From Luteimonas granuli (GTDB lineage Bacteria > Pseudomonadota > Gammaproteobacteria > Xanthomonadales > Xanthomonadaceae): a stretch of 64,000 nucleotides of DNA. Shown here piece by piece: positions 7,870 through 15,333 of this stretch. The position numbers were made by a program, and so were the translations under genes. The notes under the pieces were generated by a model. That model was not told the DNA's origin and searched no databases. It saw nothing but the letters and a program-made list of their open reading frames with translations. The stretch is from NCBI RefSeq assembly GCF_007795095.1, contig NZ_CP042218.1, positions 1,116,001 through 1,180,000 of the forward strand. The letters run 5' to 3'. Positions within the stretch are counted from its first letter, which is position 1. Each line of letters opens with the position of its first letter.

Positions 7870-9039
7870 TCAGCCCGCCAGGGCGTTTTCGAGGTCGCGC
7901 CGCAGATCCTCGACATCCTCGATCCCCACGCTCAGCCGCACCAGCGCATCGCTGATGCCGAGCTGGCCGCGGCGCTCGGCGGGCACCGAGGCATGGGTCA
8001 TCACCGCCGGGTGGTTGACCAGGCTCTCCACACCGCCCAGGGATTCCGCCAGGGTGAACAGCCGCGTGCGTTCGCAGAAGCGCTTCGCGGTCTCGAAGCC
8101 GCCCTTGAGCACGATCGAGACGATGCCGCCGAAACCGTGCATCTGCCGCGCGGCCAGCGCCTTCTGCGGGTGCGAGTCCAGCCCGGGATAGATCACCTTT
8201 TCCACCGCAGGGTGCGTTTCCAGCCACTCCGCCAGCACCTGGGCGTTCTGGCAGTGCGCGCGCATGCGCAGCGGCAGGGTCTTCAGGCCGCGCAGGGCCA
8301 GGAAGCTGTCGAAGGGGCCCTGCACGCCGCCGATGGCGTTCTGCAGGAAAGCCATTTTTTCGGCCAGCTCCGCGTTGTCGCCGACCACCGCCATGCCGCC
8401 GACCATGTCCGAATGCCCATTGAGGTACTTGGTGGCCGAGTGCACCACCAGGTCCGCGCCCAGTTCCAGTGGACGCTGCAGCATCGGCGAGGCGAAGGTG
8501 TTGTCGACGACCACCAGCAGGCCCCGCTTGCGGGCCACCGCGGCAACCGCGGCGAGGTCGACGATCTTCAGCATCGGGTTGGTGGGCGTCTCGATCCACA
8601 CCATGCGGGTCTTCGGCGTGATCGCGGCCTCGAAGGCGGCCACGTCGGACAGGTCCACGAAGCTGAAGTCCAGCCCCGCGCTGCGCCGGCGCACGCGCTC
8701 GAACAGGCGGTAGCTGCCGCCGTAGAGATCGTCCATCGCCACCACATGGTCGCCGCTGTCCAGCAGTTCCAGCACGGTCGAGCTGGCCGCCAGGCCCGAA
8801 GCGAAGGCGAAGCCGCGGCTGCCGCCCTCCAGCGCCGCCACGCAGCGCTCGTAGGCGAAGCGCGTCGGATTGTGGCTGCGCGAGTACTCGAAGCCCTGGT
8901 GTTCGCCGGGACTGGACTGCGCATAGGTGGAGGTGGCGTAGATCGGCGGCATCACCGCGCCGGTGGAGGGGTCCGGCGACTGACCGCCGTGGATGGCGAG
9001 GGTGGCCAGGGCCAGTTCACCGGAATCAGCGTGGGACAT
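7870..9039 (-). CDS. metB: cystathionine gamma-synthase / Cys-Met metabolism PLP enzyme
   Basis: 389-residue PLP-dependent transsulfuration enzyme. The N-terminal LATLAIHGGQSPDPSTGAV, the SRSHNPTR loop, the glycine-rich SGLAASSTVLELL stretch, DDLYGGSYRLF, and the PLP lysine in HSATKYLNGHSD identify the Cys/Met metabolism PLP family; PGLDSHPQ and LAESLGGVESLVNHPA are typical of MetB and cystathionine gamma-lyase alike. It could make cystathionine from O-succinylhomoserine or, together with the nearby cbs, run reverse transsulfuration to cysteine. The start at 9039 has AGGAG upstream and gives the usual length; the reading frame extends upstream without family features. Confidence 0.92.
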   Translation of the reverse strand: MSHADSGELALATLAIHGGQSPDPSTGAVMPPIYATSTYAQSSPGEHQGFEYSRSHNPTRFAYERCVAALEGGSRGFAFASGLAASSTVLELLDSGDHVVAMDDLYGGSYRLFERVRRRSAGLDFSFVDLSDVAAFEAAITPKTRMVWIETPTNPMLKIVDLAAVAAVARKRGLLVVVDNTFASPMLQRPLELGADLVVHSATKYLNGHSDMVGGMAVVGDNAELAEKMAFLQNAIGGVQGPFDSFLALRGLKTLPLRMRAHCQNAQVLAEWLETHPAVEKVIYPGLDSHPQKALAARQMHGFGGIVSIVLKGGFETAKRFCERTRLFTLAESLGGVESLVNHPAVMTHASVPAERRGQLGISDALVRLSVGIEDVEDLRRDLENALAG

Positions 9040-9091
9040 GTCATGCACTCCTGAAAGAAATCGGCCCCGGGCGTGCGGGATACCGGGAAGT

Positions 9092-9565
9092 TTACCGGTG
9101 CGCCGCGGGACCGAACGTCCCGAAGCTGAAGCCGGATACCGCGTTGACACGGCCGCGCCAATAGACCCCTTCGTCAGTGGGTACCGAGTCTCCGGACGTC
9201 CCTACGGTCCGGGCGGCACGCAGGTGCAGGAAGACTGGCGGAGATTTCTCGTCATCCGGAAGTTCGTCGCGCTGTGCGTAGACCTCGCTGTAGCCGCCGA
9301 TCCATTCCGCAAGTCCGGCGTCGACGCCTTGCGACTCGAGAAATTCCGACAACTCCTGGAACCAGCGCCTGGCGTTGACGAGGGTGCCGGTCACGATGGC
9401 GCCTTCGACATGCAGGGTGAGGCCGATTTCATTTCCCTCCGTCCGGTTCACGAACTCGACCAGCTCCTGCAGGAACCAGTCGACGCTCTGCCCCTCGATG
9501 GCGAGCCTGGCTGACAGCCCTGCCTTGGGGTCATTCCGTCCCTCGGCCTGATCCTGGGGGCTCAT
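9092..9565 (-). CDS. GvpU-like conserved protein coupled to brnTA
   Basis: 157 residues, soluble, acidic. It resembles gas-vesicle accessory GvpU-type proteins as I know them: a helical LQELVEFVN segment, then EIGLTLHVEGAIVTGTLVNARRWF, a helical middle (YSEVYAQRDE), and the C-terminal PPVFLHLRAARTV..GVYWRGRVNAVSGFSFG. No other gvp gene is in the window, so a gas-vesicle role is not implied. The ATG at 9565 overlaps the brnA stop (ATGA), so it is translationally coupled to the antitoxin and shares its promoter. It ends 52 bp before metB on the same strand. Function unknown. Confidence 0.65.
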   Translation of the reverse strand: MSPQDQAEGRNDPKAGLSARLAIEGQSVDWFLQELVEFVNRTEGNEIGLTLHVEGAIVTGTLVNARRWFQELSEFLESQGVDAGLAEWIGGYSEVYAQRDELPDDEKSPPVFLHLRAARTVGTSGDSVPTDEGVYWRGRVNAVSGFSFGTFGPAAHR

Positions 9566-9906
9566 CCCAACCTCGCGAAGACGCTCGAGCGCGTGCGCAG
9601 GGGGCGAGCCACCGGTTCCCGCACATGACGGGACTGGACAGTACTGGTGATCACGAGTCCCTGGACGAACGTTCGCGAGGGAACAGGCTTCTGCCTGTGG
9701 CGCTCCATCGCGGCAACGAGACAATCGTTGATCTCGGTCTGGTAGCCGCGGCCCTTTGCTGTGGCCACTTCACGGAAATGCTCGATGACACGGTTGTCCA
9801 GATACATCGTGATGCGCGTCTTGCCCTCGCTGGAGAGGACGGCACCACGACGCGCTGTTTTCGCATCGTTGACGTAGCTGTCCAGGATGTCTTCATCGCT
9901 GCTCAT
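9562..9906 (-). CDS. brnA: BrnA-family antitoxin
   Basis: 114-residue ribbon-helix-helix antitoxin of a BrnT/BrnA type II toxin-antitoxin module. Residues 31-70 carry the RHH signature: KTRITMYLDNRVIEHFREVA, a turn KGRGYQT, then EINDCLVAAMERH. BrnA neutralises BrnT and represses the shared promoter. The region after residue about 72 (Arg- and Val-rich) is longer than a minimal BrnA and reads into the next gene, with a 4-nt overlap, so it may be an extension gained where the GvpU-like gene was joined. Start overlaps the brnT 3' end by 14 nt, with toxin first, as is usual for brnTA. Confidence 0.85.
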   Translation of the reverse strand: MSSDEDILDSYVNDAKTARRGAVLSSEGKTRITMYLDNRVIEHFREVATAKGRGYQTEINDCLVAAMERHRQKPVPSRTFVQGLVITSTVQSRHVREPVARPLRTRSSVFARLG

Positions 9907-10174
9907 AGCCAGCCTTCTCCTCTTCCCTTGCGCGGCGTGCCGAAATCAGCCGGACATTGCCGTTTCTTGGCGTCCAGGCCACCGTGACGATGCGCCCAAG
10001 CGCGTCCATGCCCGTGCTGATGTAGCGCTCCTCGAACTCGCCCTGCGCAGTTTTCCGGTCGGAACGGTTGGTGATCGCCTGCGGATCCATGAAAACGGGC
10101 TCGACATCGGCGAACGCGATGCCGTGCTTTGTCAGATTGCCGCGTGCCTTCCCTGGATCGAACTCGAACTCCAT
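9893..10174 (-). CDS. brnT: BrnT-family ribonuclease toxin
   Basis: 93-residue RelE-fold toxin. Family marks are the N-terminal MEFEFDPGKARGNLTKHGI(A)F, then VFMDPQAI, the catalytic-region RYISTGMDALGRIVTVAWTPR and the conserved RLISARRAREEEKAGYE at the C-terminus. It is predicted to cut RNA and stop translation when free of BrnA. Complete length, no disabling change seen. It is preceded by an AT-rich repeat block that looks like its operator and promoter (10185-10236). The pair sits between cbs and metB. Confidence 0.9.
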   Translation of the reverse strand: MEFEFDPGKARGNLTKHGIAFADVEPVFMDPQAITNRSDRKTAQGEFEERYISTGMDALGRIVTVAWTPRNGNVRLISARRAREEEKAGYEQR

Positions 10175-10186
10175 TTCCGACCCTGC

Positions 10187-10236
10187 GTATGCATGTATGC
10201 ATACGCGGAGTATACGCCGTGTGGAGGCGGCCGCAA
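10187..10236 (-). promoter_or_regulatory. brnTA promoter with overlapping operator repeats
   Basis: On the minus strand a -35-like TTGCGG (10231-10236), 16-bp spacer and a near-consensus -10 TATACT (10209-10214) precede brnT. Overlapping and downstream of it are GTATAC (10210-10215), the perfect palindrome GTATGCATAC (10195-10204) and an adjoining GTATGCAT (10187-10194). Repeats over the start region fit autorepression by BrnA. They stand out as AT-rich in a GC-rich neighbourhood. Confidence 0.6.
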
Positions 10237-10264
10237 GGGCAACCGGTTACCCCTTTCGCAGGGA

Positions 10265-11641
10265 CTAGTTCACCCGCCGCCGCAGCCAGTTCAACAGATC
10301 GATCCTGGTGATCAGCCCCAGGAACTTCTCCCCGTCCATCACGATCGCCACCTTCCCCGAATCGAACACCGGGAGCAGCGCCTCCACCGGCGACTTCACG
10401 TCCAGCACCTCGAGCTTGCTGACCATGGCGGTGGACACCGGGTCGCGGAACCGGGACTCCTTGCCGTACACGTGCATCAGCACGTCGGACTCGTCGAGGA
10501 TGCCGGCCAGGCGCTCGCCGTCCATCACCGGGAGCTGCGAGATCTCGTAGAGCTTCATGCGCTGGTAGGCGGTGACCAGGAGGTCGTCCGGCTTCACCAC
10601 GACGGTGTCCTTCTGCGCGTACGGGCGCAGGATCAGGTCGCGCAGGTCGCCGTGCTGCTCGCGCTCGATGAAGCCGTTGTCGAGCATCCAGTAGTCGTTG
10701 TACATCTTCGACAGGTACTTGTTGCCGGTGTCGCAGACGAACACCAGCACCTTCTTCGGCTCGGTCTGCTCGCGGCAGTAGCGCAGCGCCGCGGCCAGCA
10801 GGGTGCCGGTGGACGAGCCGCCGAGGATGCCCTCCTTCGCCAGCAGTTCGCGTGCGGCCAGGAAGCTCTCCTTGTCGGAGATCGCATAGGCCTTCTTGAC
10901 GCGGGAGAAGTCGGAGATGGTCGGCAGGAAGTCCTCGCCGATGCCCTCGACCATCCAGCTGGCGGACTTCTCGCTGAGCGTGCCTTCGTTGATGTACTCG
11001 GCCAGGATCGAGCCGACCGGGTCGGCGAGGATCATCTCGACATCGGGCGCCTGTCCGGCGAAGCAGCGCGACAGCCCGCTCATGGTGCCGGAGCTGCCGC
11101 AGCCGAAGACCACGGCGTCCAGCCCACCCACCTCGGCCATCTGGCGCAGGATCTCGGGGCCGGTGCCGAACTCGTGCGCGGCCGGGTTGTCAGGGTTGCC
11201 GAACTGGTTGATGAAGTACGCGCCGGGGGTTTCGCGGGCGATGCGTTCGGCGAGGTCCTGGTAGTAGTCGGGGTGGCCCTTGGCGACGTCGGAGCGGGTC
11301 AGCACGACCTCGGCGCCCATGGCCTTGAGGTTGAAGATCTTCTCCCGGCTCATCTTGTCCGGGACCACCAGGATCAGGCGGTAGCCCTTCTGCTGCGCCA
11401 CCAGGGCCAGGCCGATGCCGGTGTTGCCGGCGGTGCCTTCGACCAGGGTGTCGCCGGGCCGGATGTCGCCGCGCTTCTCGGCCGCCTCGATCATGCTCAT
11501 GCCGATGCGGTCCTTGATCGAGCCGCCGGGGTTCTGGCTTTCGAGCTTGAAGTAGAGCTCGCAGCAGCCGGCGTCGAGGCTGCGCGCCTTGACGATGGGC
11601 GTGTCGGCGATGAGCCCGAGGACGGAATCGTGGATGGGCAT
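10265..11641 (-). CDS. cbs: cystathionine beta-synthase with C-terminal CBS pair
   Basis: 458-residue enzyme joining serine and homocysteine to cystathionine. The catalytic domain (about 1-320) has the PLP lysine in NPGGSIKDRIGM, the phosphate/substrate loop EGTAGNTGIGLA, and the PLP phosphate loop GCGSSGTMSGLSR. The C-terminal 130 residues contain two CBS motifs (LPVMDGERLAGILDESDVL and VAIVMDGEKFLGLITRIDLL) that bind adenosyl ligands and regulate the enzyme. No N-terminal heme domain, as in bacterial and yeast forms. With metB downstream on the same strand this gives a reverse-transsulfuration pair. ATG at 11641 matches the family start. Confidence 0.93.
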   Translation of the reverse strand: MPIHDSVLGLIADTPIVKARSLDAGCCELYFKLESQNPGGSIKDRIGMSMIEAAEKRGDIRPGDTLVEGTAGNTGIGLALVAQQKGYRLILVVPDKMSREKIFNLKAMGAEVVLTRSDVAKGHPDYYQDLAERIARETPGAYFINQFGNPDNPAAHEFGTGPEILRQMAEVGGLDAVVFGCGSSGTMSGLSRCFAGQAPDVEMILADPVGSILAEYINEGTLSEKSASWMVEGIGEDFLPTISDFSRVKKAYAISDKESFLAARELLAKEGILGGSSTGTLLAAALRYCREQTEPKKVLVFVCDTGNKYLSKMYNDYWMLDNGFIEREQHGDLRDLILRPYAQKDTVVVKPDDLLVTAYQRMKLYEISQLPVMDGERLAGILDESDVLMHVYGKESRFRDPVSTAMVSKLEVLDVKSPVEALLPVFDSGKVAIVMDGEKFLGLITRIDLLNWLRRRVN

Positions 11642-11785
11642 GCGTGGCGGCCTGCGTGCGACGGGACGCCGATTATCGCATCGGCGGACGGGTGCGGGCC
11701 GGGAGGAACCGGCGCGGGCGGCGGCAACCGACGAGGATGGCGCCGCCGCCCGCGCGGCCTGGCTACGACATGGGGGACGTGGCGG

Positions 11786-12004
11786 TCAGTGCGCGAGGGC
11801 CTGGTACATGAGGGACAGACGATCCTTGGCGGCGAGCTTCTCGCGCTTCATCCGTGACAGGGTGGTGTCGTCGATCGGGAGCACGCCGAGCTCGGCGTCA
11901 AGCACTTTCTTGTCGAGTTCCTTGTGGTGGTGGTAGAGCTGCCGGAATTCGGGGTTCTGCTTGAACAGCGCGTCGAGTTCCGCCTGGGGTTGCCCTTCGA
12001 ACAT
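11786..12004 (-). CDS. small DUF465/YdcH-family protein
   Basis: 72-residue cytosolic protein with charged helices: FKQNPEFRQLYHHHKELDKKV then IDDTTLSRMKREKLAAKDRLSLMYQ. This is the YdcH/SlyX-like DUF465 pattern (a two-helix hairpin with a conserved LKK(E/Q)KL-type second helix). Function not established. The start at 12004 has a strong RBS (AAGGAGG) 6 nt upstream. A terminator hairpin lies 50 bp before the start (12055-12086), so its expression may pass through an attenuated leader or come from a promoter just downstream of that hairpin. Confidence 0.8.
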   Translation of the reverse strand: MFEGQPQAELDALFKQNPEFRQLYHHHKELDKKVLDAELGVLPIDDTTLSRMKREKLAAKDRLSLMYQALAH

Positions 12005-12054
12005 GGAGACCTCCTTCAGCCTGGGGCCCGCGCCTGCGTGCCGCGCGGACATGC

Positions 12055-12086
12055 AAAAACGCCCCGGACCTTGCGGCACGGGGCGT
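12055..12086 (-). terminator. intrinsic terminator upstream of the DUF465 gene
   Basis: Perfect 8-bp stem ACGCCCCG / CGGGGCGT (12059-12066 and 12079-12086, loop 12 nt), followed on the minus strand by TTTTT (12059-12055). It ends transcripts coming from the 12.1-12.3 kb element, before the DUF465 RBS. Confidence 0.75.
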
Positions 12087-12247
12087 ATCGTGGAGAAGGG
12101 ACACTGGGGGCTTCCGGTCGCCATCCCTCGGGAGCGTCCGCGGGGCTGGTTGCCCGCGGCGACGTTCCCTCTGGAGTCGCTGGCTGCCTTCACGATATCG
12201 GTCCCTTCCAGAAGCGACTCCGTCAGGGGGAGCGGGAGCCTGCTTCC
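12055..12247 (-). ncRNA. candidate structured small RNA or attenuating leader
   Basis: A 350-bp stretch between the coiled-coil operon and the DUF465 gene has no credible ORF but is full of complementary segments on the minus strand: a 9-bp pair at 12173-12181/12213-12221, a 6-bp pair at 12117-12122/12158-12163 enclosing CCGCGGG/CCCGCGG (12138-12144/12153-12159), and GAAGGGAC/GTCCCTTC (12201-12208/12095-12102), which would join the first hairpin loop to the region before the terminator as a pseudoknot or alternative fold. It ends in an intrinsic terminator. It matches no RNA family I can recall. Start about 12247 is a guess from the promoter-like boxes. Confidence 0.45.
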
Positions 12248-12253
12248 CGATCG

Positions 12254-12282
12254 ACCCTACTCCTCCCCAGCAGGGGGAGCAA
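12254..12282 (-). promoter_or_regulatory. possible promoter of the structured RNA
   Basis: Minus-strand TTGCTC (12277-12282), 17-bp spacer, TAGGGT (12254-12259). The -35 has TTG and the -10 only T-A----T, so the match is weak, but spacing is exact and it lies just upstream of the first paired segment. Confidence 0.3.
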
Positions 12283-12356
12283 GGGCCGCCCGGCGGGAAC
12301 GTGACGTGGTCGCCATAGGCCTGCAGGAACGTCGCCCGCCGCCCCCCGGAGACACC

Positions 12357-12956
12357 TCAGCGCGGGTCTTCCTCGAGGGATTTCAGCAGCTCGGCTTCCT
12401 GGCGCCGGAGCGCGGCCTCGCGCTCGCGGGCGGCCCGCAGGCGTGCGGCCTGGGCGCTGGCAACGTCGTCGAGTGCGCCCTCGGCGCGCTGGCGGGCGCC
12501 GGACTCCATCTCCGCCTCCAGGCGCAGGCGCTCGGCCTCCTCGGCCTGGATCCGGGCCTGGATGCGCAGGCGTTCGGCCTCGGCGCGGGCGCGGGCGGCG
12601 TCCTGGCGGCTTGCCTCGACCAGGAGCTCGCTGCGCTCGCGGTCGAGGCGGTCGATCTCGCGCCGGGCCAGCTCGGTGGCGGCGGCGATCTCGGCGGTTT
12701 CCACCCGCCATTCCGCGACCTGGCGGGCGTCGGCCCTGGGCTGTGAGCCACGGGCCGCGGCCAGGGCGTCGAGCGCCTGGCGGGCGCGCAGGCGCTCATA
12801 GGCCGCCAGCGGGGCGCGCTCGGGGTCGGCATCGAGGGCGTGCAGGCGGGCCTGCAGGGGTGCGACCACGTCTCCGGACGCGACGCGGTCCTGCGCCATC
12901 GCGGTGGCGGGGAACATCAGGGCCGCGAGCGCGGCGGCAGCGAGCGTGCGGTTCAT
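12357..12956 (-). CDS. exported coiled-coil protein (DUF4398-type neighbour)
   Basis: 199 residues. A signal peptide (LAAAALAALMFPATAMAQ, cleavage about residue 21) is followed almost entirely by charged heptad-like helix: repeated ARAEAERLRIQARIQAEEAERLRLEAE-type segments from about residue 100 on. It is therefore a periplasmic coiled-coil protein. It overlaps the upstream lipoprotein gene by 4 nt, so the two are coexpressed; similar pairs often precede OmpA-type proteins, but no OmpA gene adjoins here. Specific function unknown. Confidence 0.75.
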   Translation of the reverse strand: MNRTLAAAALAALMFPATAMAQDRVASGDVVAPLQARLHALDADPERAPLAAYERLRARQALDALAAARGSQPRADARQVAEWRVETAEIAAATELARREIDRLDRERSELLVEASRQDAARARAEAERLRIQARIQAEEAERLRLEAEMESGARQRAEGALDDVASAQAARLRAAREREAALRRQEAELLKSLEEDPR

Positions 12957-13339
12957 GGCAGGTCCTCCGTTCCCAGGCGCCGGCGCAGCGAGGTCACCTC
13001 GGCGCGGCGCTGGGCGAGCGTGGCCTCGGCCTGGGCCTGGGCGCTGCGCGCGCTGGCGAGATCGGCCGAGGCCGACGACAGCTCGGCCAGCGCGCGGGCG
13101 TCGCGCTCGTTGCCGGCCGCCATTTCGGCCTGGGCACGGCTCAGGGCGGTCCGCGCGCGGTCCAGGTCCCGGGGCGCGTACTGCTGGGCGTCGGCGGCGT
13201 CGGCGCGGGCCACCGCCTGCTGCGCGGCGGAGAGCTCGGCGGTCGGCGGCGGCAGGCTTGCGCAGCCGGCCAGGGCAAGCGCCGTAACGAGACCTGCGCC
13301 ATACAGGCGTGCCGGGAAGTGTGCGAAGCTAAAGCGCAT
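12953..13339 (-). CDS. DUF4398-type coiled-coil lipoprotein
   Basis: 128 residues with a lipoprotein signal (lipobox LALAGC, Cys about 26) and a short Pro-rich linker, then helical repeats with the DUF4398 pattern AQQAVARADAADAQQYAPRDLDRAR and later RRAEVTSLRRRLG. DUF4398 proteins are envelope proteins of unknown role. First gene of a two-gene minus-strand operon, divergent from pilU; the shared 97-bp interval should hold both promoters, though I see no convincing boxes. Confidence 0.8.
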   Translation of the reverse strand: MRFSFAHFPARLYGAGLVTALALAGCASLPPPTAELSAAQQAVARADAADAQQYAPRDLDRARTALSRAQAEMAAGNERDARALAELSSASADLASARSAQAQAEATLAQRRAEVTSLRRRLGTEDLP

Positions 13340-13436
13340 ATAGGGGGCCGTCGCGGTTATGGGGGCGCCCCGCCATTGTCAACAGCATCCGCCCGGATCG
13401 CAAACTGCGGTGCGGCGCGAGAGGGGATCCACGCGA

Positions 13437-14546
13437 ATGGACATCGGCTACTTTCTCAAGCTGATGACGGAGAAGAACGCCTCCGACATGTTCCTGACCA
13501 CCGGCGCGCCGGTGTACATCAAGGTCGAAGGCAAGCTGTATCCGCTCGGCAGCACCGGCCTGCCCCCGGGCATGGTCAAGAAGATCGCCTACTCCCTGAT
13601 GGACGAGGGCCAGGTGCCGCAGTTCGAGCGCGACCTGGAGCTGAACATGGCGCTGTCGCTGCAGGACTCGGGCCGCTTCCGCGTCAACGTGTTCAAGCAG
13701 CGCGGCGAGGTCGGAATGGTGATCCGCGCCATCCGCAGCACCATTCCCTCGATCGAGGAGCTGCAGCTGCCGCAGGTGCTGAAGGAGATCATCATGGCCC
13801 CGCGCGGCCTGGTGCTGATCGTCGGCTCCACCGGCTCGGGCAAGTCGACCACGCTGGCGTCGATGATCGACCATCGCAACAGCACCACCTCGGGCCACAT
13901 CCTCACCATCGAGGACCCGATCGAGTACCTGCACCGGCACAAGAAGTCGATCGTCAACCAGCGCGAGGTCGGCCTCGACACCCACGCCTTCCACAATGCG
14001 CTGAAGAACGCGATGCGCGAGGCGCCCGACGTCATTTTGATCGGCGAGATCCTGGACGCGACCACGATGGAGGCGGCGATCGCCTTCGCCGAGACCGGCC
14101 ACCTCTGCCTGGCCACGCTGCACTCCAACAACGCCGACCAGACCATCGAGCGCATCCTCAACTTCTTCCCCGAGGCGGCGCACAAGAACGTGCTGATGAA
14201 CCTGGCGCTCAACCTGCGCGCGGTGATCAGCCAGCGCCTGGTGCCGGGCGTGGACGGCCGCCGCCTGCCGGCGACCGAGGTCCTGATCAACACGCCGATG
14301 ATCCGCGACCTGCTCCGCCGCGGCCAGGTGCACGAGATCAAGCAGGCCATGGAGGAGTCGCTGGAGGAAGGCATCGAAAGCTTCGACCAGTGCCTGTTCC
14401 GGCTGTACAAGGAGGGCCGGATCGAGCGCGAGACCGCGCTGCGCGCCGCCGACTCGCGCGACGGCCTCGACCTCAAGTTCCGCCTGTCCGAGGGTGGCGA
14501 AGGCGAGCACGACCCCTACGCCAACGTCTTCGCCGGCAACGCCTAG
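13437..14546 (+). CDS. pilU: type IV pilus retraction ATPase PilU
   Basis: 369-residue hexameric secretion-type ATPase that assists PilT in retracting type IV pili (twitching). The N-terminal LMTEKNASDMFLTTGAPVYIKVEGKL is typical of PilT/PilU. Walker A is GSTGSGKST (about residues 131-139), the Asp box ILTIEDPIEYLH, and the His box FAETGHLCLATLHSNN. The Walker B-region motif, usually GEIRD, reads GEILD here. The long C-terminal tail after residue 340 (LSEGGEGEHDPY) is a PilU trait. ATG at 13437 has GAGAGGGG before it; upstream in-frame codons are not family-like. No pilT neighbour in this window. Confidence 0.93.
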   Translation: MDIGYFLKLMTEKNASDMFLTTGAPVYIKVEGKLYPLGSTGLPPGMVKKIAYSLMDEGQVPQFERDLELNMALSLQDSGRFRVNVFKQRGEVGMVIRAIRSTIPSIEELQLPQVLKEIIMAPRGLVLIVGSTGSGKSTTLASMIDHRNSTTSGHILTIEDPIEYLHRHKKSIVNQREVGLDTHAFHNALKNAMREAPDVILIGEILDATTMEAAIAFAETGHLCLATLHSNNADQTIERILNFFPEAAHKNVLMNLALNLRAVISQRLVPGVDGRRLPATEVLINTPMIRDLLRRGQVHEIKQAMEESLEEGIESFDQCLFRLYKEGRIERETALRAADSRDGLDLKFRLSEGGEGEHDPYANVFAGNA

Positions 14547-14547
14547 C

Positions 14548-15252
14548 CTAGCCCGGAGCGTCGGGCTGCCGCTCGGGACGCGCGGCGTCGAAGGCCGGCA
14601 GCGTGAGGCAGTGGCGCTCGATGCGCTCGATCAGCGGATACGCCGCCATGTCCACGCCGAAGCGCCGCGCGTTGTAGACCTGCGGCACCAGGCAGCAGTC
14701 GGCGATCGTGGGCTGGTGGCCCTCGCAGAACTCGCCGGTCGACGCGCTGTCCGTGAGCAGCGCCTCCAGCGCGCGGAAGCCGCCCTCGATCCAGTGCCTG
14801 ACCCAGACGTCGCGCTCGGGCTGTGGCACCCCCCAGTCGCGCTCGAGGTATTGCAGCACGCGCAGGTTGTTCAGCGGATGGATGTCGCAGGCGACCACCT
14901 GCGCGAGCGCGCGCACCCGGGCGCGCTCGCGGGCAGTCGCCGGCAGCAGCGGCGGCTGCGGCCACATCTCGTCGAGGTATTCGAGGATCGCCAGCGACTG
15001 GCGCAGCATGCGCTGGCCGTGCTGCAGCACCGGCACCAGTTCCTGCGGATTGAGCGCGGCGAACGCCGGCGCATGCTGCTCTCCGCCGCCGCGCACCAGG
15101 TGCACCGGTGCGATGTCGTATTTCAGGCCCTTGAGGTTGAGCCCGATGCGCACGCGGTACGCGGCGCTGGAGCGCCAGTACGAATGCAGGCACAGCGCCC
15201 CATTGGCGCTGCTGTCGTTGCCGCCCGTCGCCACTTCACCCTGGATCGCCAT
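14548..15252 (-). CDS. maiA: maleylacetoacetate isomerase (zeta-class GST)
   Basis: 234 residues, glutathione-dependent cis-trans isomerase of the tyrosine/homogentisate pathway. The zeta-GST active motif SSAAYRVRIGLNLKG (SSCSWRVR equivalent; about residues 28-42) is present, with NPQELVPVLQHG, the SNAIL-type RQSLAILEYLDE, and the C-terminal PTIADCCLVPQVYNARRF. It feeds fumarylacetoacetate to the hydrolase gene that lies just upstream on the same strand (80 bp apart), so they probably form an operon. Ends 1 bp from the convergent pilU stop. Confidence 0.93.
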   Translation of the reverse strand: MAIQGEVATGGNDSSANGALCLHSYWRSSAAYRVRIGLNLKGLKYDIAPVHLVRGGGEQHAPAFAALNPQELVPVLQHGQRMLRQSLAILEYLDEMWPQPPLLPATARERARVRALAQVVACDIHPLNNLRVLQYLERDWGVPQPERDVWVRHWIEGGFRALEALLTDSASTGEFCEGHQPTIADCCLVPQVYNARRFGVDMAAYPLIERIERHCLTLPAFDAARPERQPDAPG

Positions 15253-15333
15253 GCCCGCTCCCCCTGATCCACGCCCCGATCCGACGCTCCACAGCCGCCC
15301 CCCTGATCCTGTCCGGGCGCCGCCCGGCGCGGC

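Noticed and set aside
9092..9565. Gas vesicle cluster
   Set aside because: Only one GvpU-like gene is present, with no GvpA, GvpF/L or GvpN nearby.
12055..12247. Known riboswitch classes or 6S RNA at this locus
   Set aside because: I looked by eye for glycine, cobalamin, TPP, cyclic di-GMP, SAH, ZTP and fluoride core motifs and the 6S single-hairpin shape, and none fits.
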